Assembly: GCA_034722175.1 (NCBI GenBank)
Contig: JAYENR010000075.1
Coordinates: forward strand, 1-18,171
Length of the DNA stretch: 18,171 nucleotides
Origin: Thiomicrorhabdus sp034722175
Lineage (GTDB): Bacteria; Pseudomonadota; Gammaproteobacteria; Thiomicrospirales; Thiomicrospiraceae
Direction of reading: 5' to 3'
Part shown: in pieces, positions 15,374 to 18,171 of the stretch
Position numbering within the stretch: the stretch's first letter is position 1
Layout of the letters: every line of letters begins with the position of its first letter
Made by a program: the position numbers and the translations under genes
The notes under the pieces: generated by a model
Seen by the model: the letters and a program-made list of their open reading frames with translations, nothing else
Told to the model about the DNA's origin: nothing
Database searches by the model: none

Positions 15374-15395
15374 AAAAGACCTACTGTTTTTGTAG
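15374..15395 (-). terminator. Likely intrinsic terminator downstream of argC
   Basis: On the - strand CCTAC and GTAGG form a 5-bp stem around a loop of AAAAACA, followed by TCTTTTT. It lies about 42 bases after the argC stop and directly before the erpA -10 element. Confidence 0.55.
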
Positions 15396-15436
15396 GGGAC
15401 TCAGCTTTTGATAAACCCCACTAAAAGTAGATTACT

Positions 15437-16480
15437 TTATGGCAGCAATGCAACCTGCTGTAACCCGCTACTTTCTTCTAAATCAAATAGAATATTCATA
15501 TTCTGAACCGCTTGACCCGCCGCACCTTTCACCAAGTTATCGATCACGGATGTCACTACAACTTTTGAGCCACCTTGAGGTCGAAATACTGACATACGAC
15601 ACATATTTGAACCTTTTGTCATACGGGTTTCAGGGAAGCTTCCTGCTGGCATCACATCCACAAAAAATTCATTCTGATATGTTTCTTCATACAGTGCCTG
15701 TAACTGTTCTTGGCTCACGTCCTCTTTTAAGGTTGCGTAGATAGTTGACTCCATACCACGTACCATTGGAACCAAGTGCGGAACAAAGGTTAAATCAACC
15801 TCTTGACCTGTTAAGTCGTTAATCTTATCGGTCATCTCTGGCAAGTGGCGGTGCCCACCGACGCCATAAGCTTTAAAACTTTCGCTCATCTCCGCACCTA
15901 ACATCGCCACATTAGCCCCTTTACCCGCACCACTCACACCCGATTTACCATCGGCAACAATGCCTTTTAACTCAATCAGGTTCGCTTCAAGTAAAGGCTT
16001 TAACCCTAACAAAATGGTGGTTGGATAACAGCCTGGGTTGGCAATAATATTGGCTTGTTTTACCTGCTCGCGATACAGCTCTGGCATTCCATAAGCTACC
16101 TGCTCCATCATCTCTGGACAGCTATGCTCAAAGCCGTACCATTTTGCCCACGTCTCTAAATCATTAATACGGAAGTCCGCCGCCAAATCAATCACCTTAA
16201 CGCCCGCTGCGGTTAAGTCGGGTGCCATACTCATCGCCACACCATGCGGAGTTGCAAAAAACACCACATCACAGGCTTTCAGAACATCGACACTCGGCTC
16301 AGAAAATGCTAAATCGTAAAAACCGCGTAAGTTGGGATACATGTCTTCGACTTTCACACCCGATTCACTTCGTGACGTAATCGCAACGACTTCAGTATGT
16401 GGGTGATTTGCTAACAACCTTAGCAGTTCAACACCGGTATACCCTGTACCACCTACAATTCCAACTTGGACTTTTTTCAT
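15437..16480 (-). CDS. argC: N-acetyl-gamma-glutamyl-phosphate reductase
   Basis: ArgC reduces N-acetylglutamyl phosphate to the semialdehyde with NADPH, the third step of arginine synthesis. The 347 residues show the nucleotide-binding GIVGGTGYTGVELLRLL at 7-23, FFATPHG at 74-80, the catalytic cysteine in ANPGCYPTT (Cys151), the GKSGVSGAGK block after it, and the GGHRHLPE segment with the catalytic histidine. The length is typical. A GGGAA purine stretch precedes the ATG. No other arg gene is present in the window, so it is an isolated arginine gene here. It is followed by a small terminator and then erpA, a neighbourhood also known from Pseudomonas. Confidence 0.97.
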   Translation of the reverse strand: MKKVQVGIVGGTGYTGVELLRLLANHPHTEVVAITSRSESGVKVEDMYPNLRGFYDLAFSEPSVDVLKACDVVFFATPHGVAMSMAPDLTAAGVKVIDLAADFRINDLETWAKWYGFEHSCPEMMEQVAYGMPELYREQVKQANIIANPGCYPTTILLGLKPLLEANLIELKGIVADGKSGVSGAGKGANVAMLGAEMSESFKAYGVGGHRHLPEMTDKINDLTGQEVDLTFVPHLVPMVRGMESTIYATLKEDVSQEQLQALYEETYQNEFFVDVMPAGSFPETRMTKGSNMCRMSVFRPQGGSKVVVTSVIDNLVKGAAGQAVQNMNILFDLEESSGLQQVALLP

Positions 16481-16556
16481 CGGCTTTCCCGTTTTAGCTT
16501 ATTTTTATTTATTGAATTCGTTATTTTAATCGGGCAGAGCGACGAGGTCTATTTTT

Positions 16557-16650
16557 GTAAGGACTTTTATTGATTTAAATTGCAATTGATCAGGCCTGGT
16601 CAGTTTTGAAATGAATGCTTAAGGTGAATAAAAGAGCTTAAAGTCCTTAC
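16557..16650. repeat. 11-bp inverted repeat flanking a palindrome copy upstream of argC
   Basis: GTAAGGACTTT (16557-16567) is the exact reverse complement of 16640-16650. TTTTGT/ACAAAA extends it outward after a 3-base insertion, and TATT/AATA pairing continues it inward. The 72-base interior holds the palindrome copy at 16587-16602. No coding potential is seen inside. It could be a large hairpin, a small non-autonomous element, or the 3' end structure of the downstream GGDEF gene. Confidence 0.5.
16587..16602. repeat. Palindrome copy TGATCAGGCCTGGTCA
   Basis: Both half-sites fit TGANCAGG. With G-U pairs the hairpin extends further into the flanks (about 16583-16606). Confidence 0.65.
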
Positions 16651-16720
16651 TACAAAACCGCAATCAAACGCTTTGAGGCTGTTACAAATCCTTAACACTC
16701 AACGCTTGATTGATTGAAAG

Positions 16721-18136
16721 TTAAACCGAAGCCGCTTTAGTACGCTGCTTCATTCGATACATTTTTTCATCTGCTTGTTTTAACAAACTATCAATCGAAT
16801 CTTCAGAAGAGGTCAACACTACTGAACCAATGCTTGGGGGGACTGAAAACGAAATATTTTGAATCAAATAGTCAACCCCTAAACGTTCAGCACAGCGTTG
16901 TTCAGTTTCTAATAAGTGTTTTTCGGCTTCAGCCTCTGTTTTTCCAATCCCATTAATTAACACCACAAACTCATCACCACCCACTCTCGCGACCACGTCC
17001 CCTTCTCGACTACAGGATAGGAGGCGTTGTGAAACCAACTTTAAAAGCTCGTCTCCCATCTCATGCCCATATTCGTCATTAACGTGTTTAAACTGATTTA
17101 AATCCATATATAACAGACCAGAGTAATCACCTCTTTCTCTTCTACGAGAGCGACTGTGATCAAAGGCTTGATATAACAGACGGCGATTAGCTAGATTGGT
17201 TAATGCATCATGTGAAGACAAGTGATGAAGATGCTTCATAAACCGCTCCTTCCTATGCTCTTCATATAATCCAAACACGAATAACGCCACCCAAAAGAAT
17301 AAAAAGCCTAGGAACATACTGAGTGCATCAAAGAAACTATTACGAACAAAGGTTTCTCTTATCTTTGCTTTTGGTACGATTGCAACTTCCCAACGAGTAT
17401 TGTTGACAGCTTGTTTGATTACAATTGCTGACAACTCATCCTCAGTTAAATGAATATCACGTTCTAAAACATTACGCACCCCATTTTGAGCCACTTCAAT
17501 CAATCCAGGTTCATCTTCACGCAATAGGTAAATATCATGTTCAATAAAGGCCTTACGATTGATCGCATCCTGTAACAACTCAGCTTTAAAACTCATCAAA
17601 AACACCACCGTTTCACCCAGTGCATACGTCGGAAACATCATATCAAAATGATAAGCCTCCTCTTTAGGGTGAATCCAAGGCCGATAATCATGCGCAGGAT
17701 GTTTTTGCTTGAGCTTATCTGCCGCAGAAATTAAATCGGCTCGGCAGATGTCGCCAAGAAACAGATCAATATCTCCGCCCATAATATCACCGTGTTCATC
17801 AGCAATACTAAAGGCGTACATTTCAGGAAAGTAATGTTTTAAACGTATCTGAAGCTCTTGTTGCAACTCGTCAACATTACGAAATTGTTGGAAGTTTTTT
17901 AAAAAGAAATCATCTAGAGAAATGGCAATCATGCAATTGCGAATAGAGGCAATCAACTCTTCCACTTCGGAAGAGGCAACCTCAGCCTGCTTTTGCATCA
18001 TTTGATTCTGATACTCATCAAACTGCTGAATTTGTGAGTGCACACGCCAAGAAAATAACGCCAGCACGGATATTAGGATCAGCACCATGGTCATGGAAAA
18101 TAAGACATTGAGTTTTTTGAAGCTCAAAGATTCCAT
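16721..18136 (-). CDS. Membrane-bound diguanylate cyclase (GGDEF)
   Basis: This 471-residue protein is predicted to make cyclic-di-GMP in response to a periplasmic signal. It has TM1 (about 10-31), a large periplasmic domain (about 32-266) whose size and pattern (a YAFSIADEHGDIMGG strand-turn segment, then a second half) resemble a double-CACHE-type sensor, TM2 (about 268-291) and a GGDEF domain (about 300-465). GGDEF is intact at 386-390. The product-inhibition site RxxD (REGD, 377-380) lies five residues before it, and the metal ligand Asp345 in YMDLNQFK is present, so it should be active and feedback-inhibited. AAAGG lies 8 bases before the ATG. No partner gene is visible on the left. The right side is cut by the window edge, so an operon there is possible. 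The ligand is unknown. Confidence 0.93.
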   Translation of the reverse strand: MESLSFKKLNVLFSMTMVLILISVLALFSWRVHSQIQQFDEYQNQMMQKQAEVASSEVEELIASIRNCMIAISLDDFFLKNFQQFRNVDELQQELQIRLKHYFPEMYAFSIADEHGDIMGGDIDLFLGDICRADLISAADKLKQKHPAHDYRPWIHPKEEAYHFDMMFPTYALGETVVFLMSFKAELLQDAINRKAFIEHDIYLLREDEPGLIEVAQNGVRNVLERDIHLTEDELSAIVIKQAVNNTRWEVAIVPKAKIRETFVRNSFFDALSMFLGFLFFWVALFVFGLYEEHRKERFMKHLHHLSSHDALTNLANRRLLYQAFDHSRSRRRERGDYSGLLYMDLNQFKHVNDEYGHEMGDELLKLVSQRLLSCSREGDVVARVGGDEFVVLINGIGKTEAEAEKHLLETEQRCAERLGVDYLIQNISFSVPPSIGSVVLTSSEDSIDSLLKQADEKMYRMKQRTKAASV

Positions 18137-18171
18137 TCTGCATGCCTTTGTTTATTAAGGATTAAATCAGC

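Noticed and set aside
16651..16720. Terminator of the GGDEF gene from the CAATCAA inverted repeat
   Set aside because: The arms need several gaps and the following T-tract is short. It is too weak to list as a feature.
247..17553. AGGCCT copies as a CRISPR array or as restriction-site remnants
   Set aside because: The copies are dispersed with irregular spacing, so this is not CRISPR. Restriction would favour avoidance of the StuI site, not enrichment, although a methylation-only role remains open.

Overview
The window reads as a chromosomal segment of a gammaproteobacterium. Split glycyl-tRNA synthetase genes, erpA, anmK, a MepM-type peptidase, gmhB-plsC and pdxH-ung are all core proteobacterial genes. 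The moderate GC content, the short citrate synthase and the general protein flavour suggest a sulfur-oxidiser-like lineage (Thiomicrospira/Hydrogenovibrio/Thiomicrorhabdus). That placement is an impression, not a result. I see no prophage, insertion sequence, CRISPR array, tRNA or rRNA.

Layout. (1) 2-1022, + strand: the 3' end of pdxH, then ung, tightly spaced. (2) 1195-3018, +: a chemoreceptor with several stacked HAMP-like modules. It is separated by a hairpin terminator from (3) 3210-6089, -: a two-gene operon of a periplasmic binding lipoprotein and a membrane GGDEF-EAL protein with a histidine-rich periplasmic loop. (4) 6382-10720, -: glyQ-glyS, a terminator, then gmhB-plsC with overlapping ends. 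(5) 11057-13507, +: an M23 endopeptidase directly abutting anmK (cell-wall turnover and recycling). (6) 13607-16480, -: gltA, erpA and argC, each apparently its own unit. (7) 16721-18136, -: a second membrane GGDEF protein. Three of the genes (chemoreceptor, GGDEF-EAL and GGDEF proteins) are signalling genes scattered among housekeeping genes.

The most unusual feature is at the DNA level. A short palindrome, core CAGGCCTG with extended form TGANCAGGCCTGNTCA, recurs across the window. There are fifteen AGGCCT copies. Eight lie in the roughly 1.8 kb that is intergenic, and seven of the nine gaps longer than 90 bp contain at least one. One copy forms the exact centre of a perfect 21-bp inverted-repeat terminator between anmK and gltA. 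Another two copies form the two arms of the terminator between the chemoreceptor and the GGDEF-EAL gene. Coding copies fall in different reading frames, so the constraint appears to act on DNA rather than protein. This resembles a highly iterated palindrome or a DNA-uptake-like signal.

The second candidate system is the binding-protein/GGDEF-EAL operon. No ABC permease or ATPase gene is next to it, which fits ligand-controlled cyclic-di-GMP signalling rather than transport.
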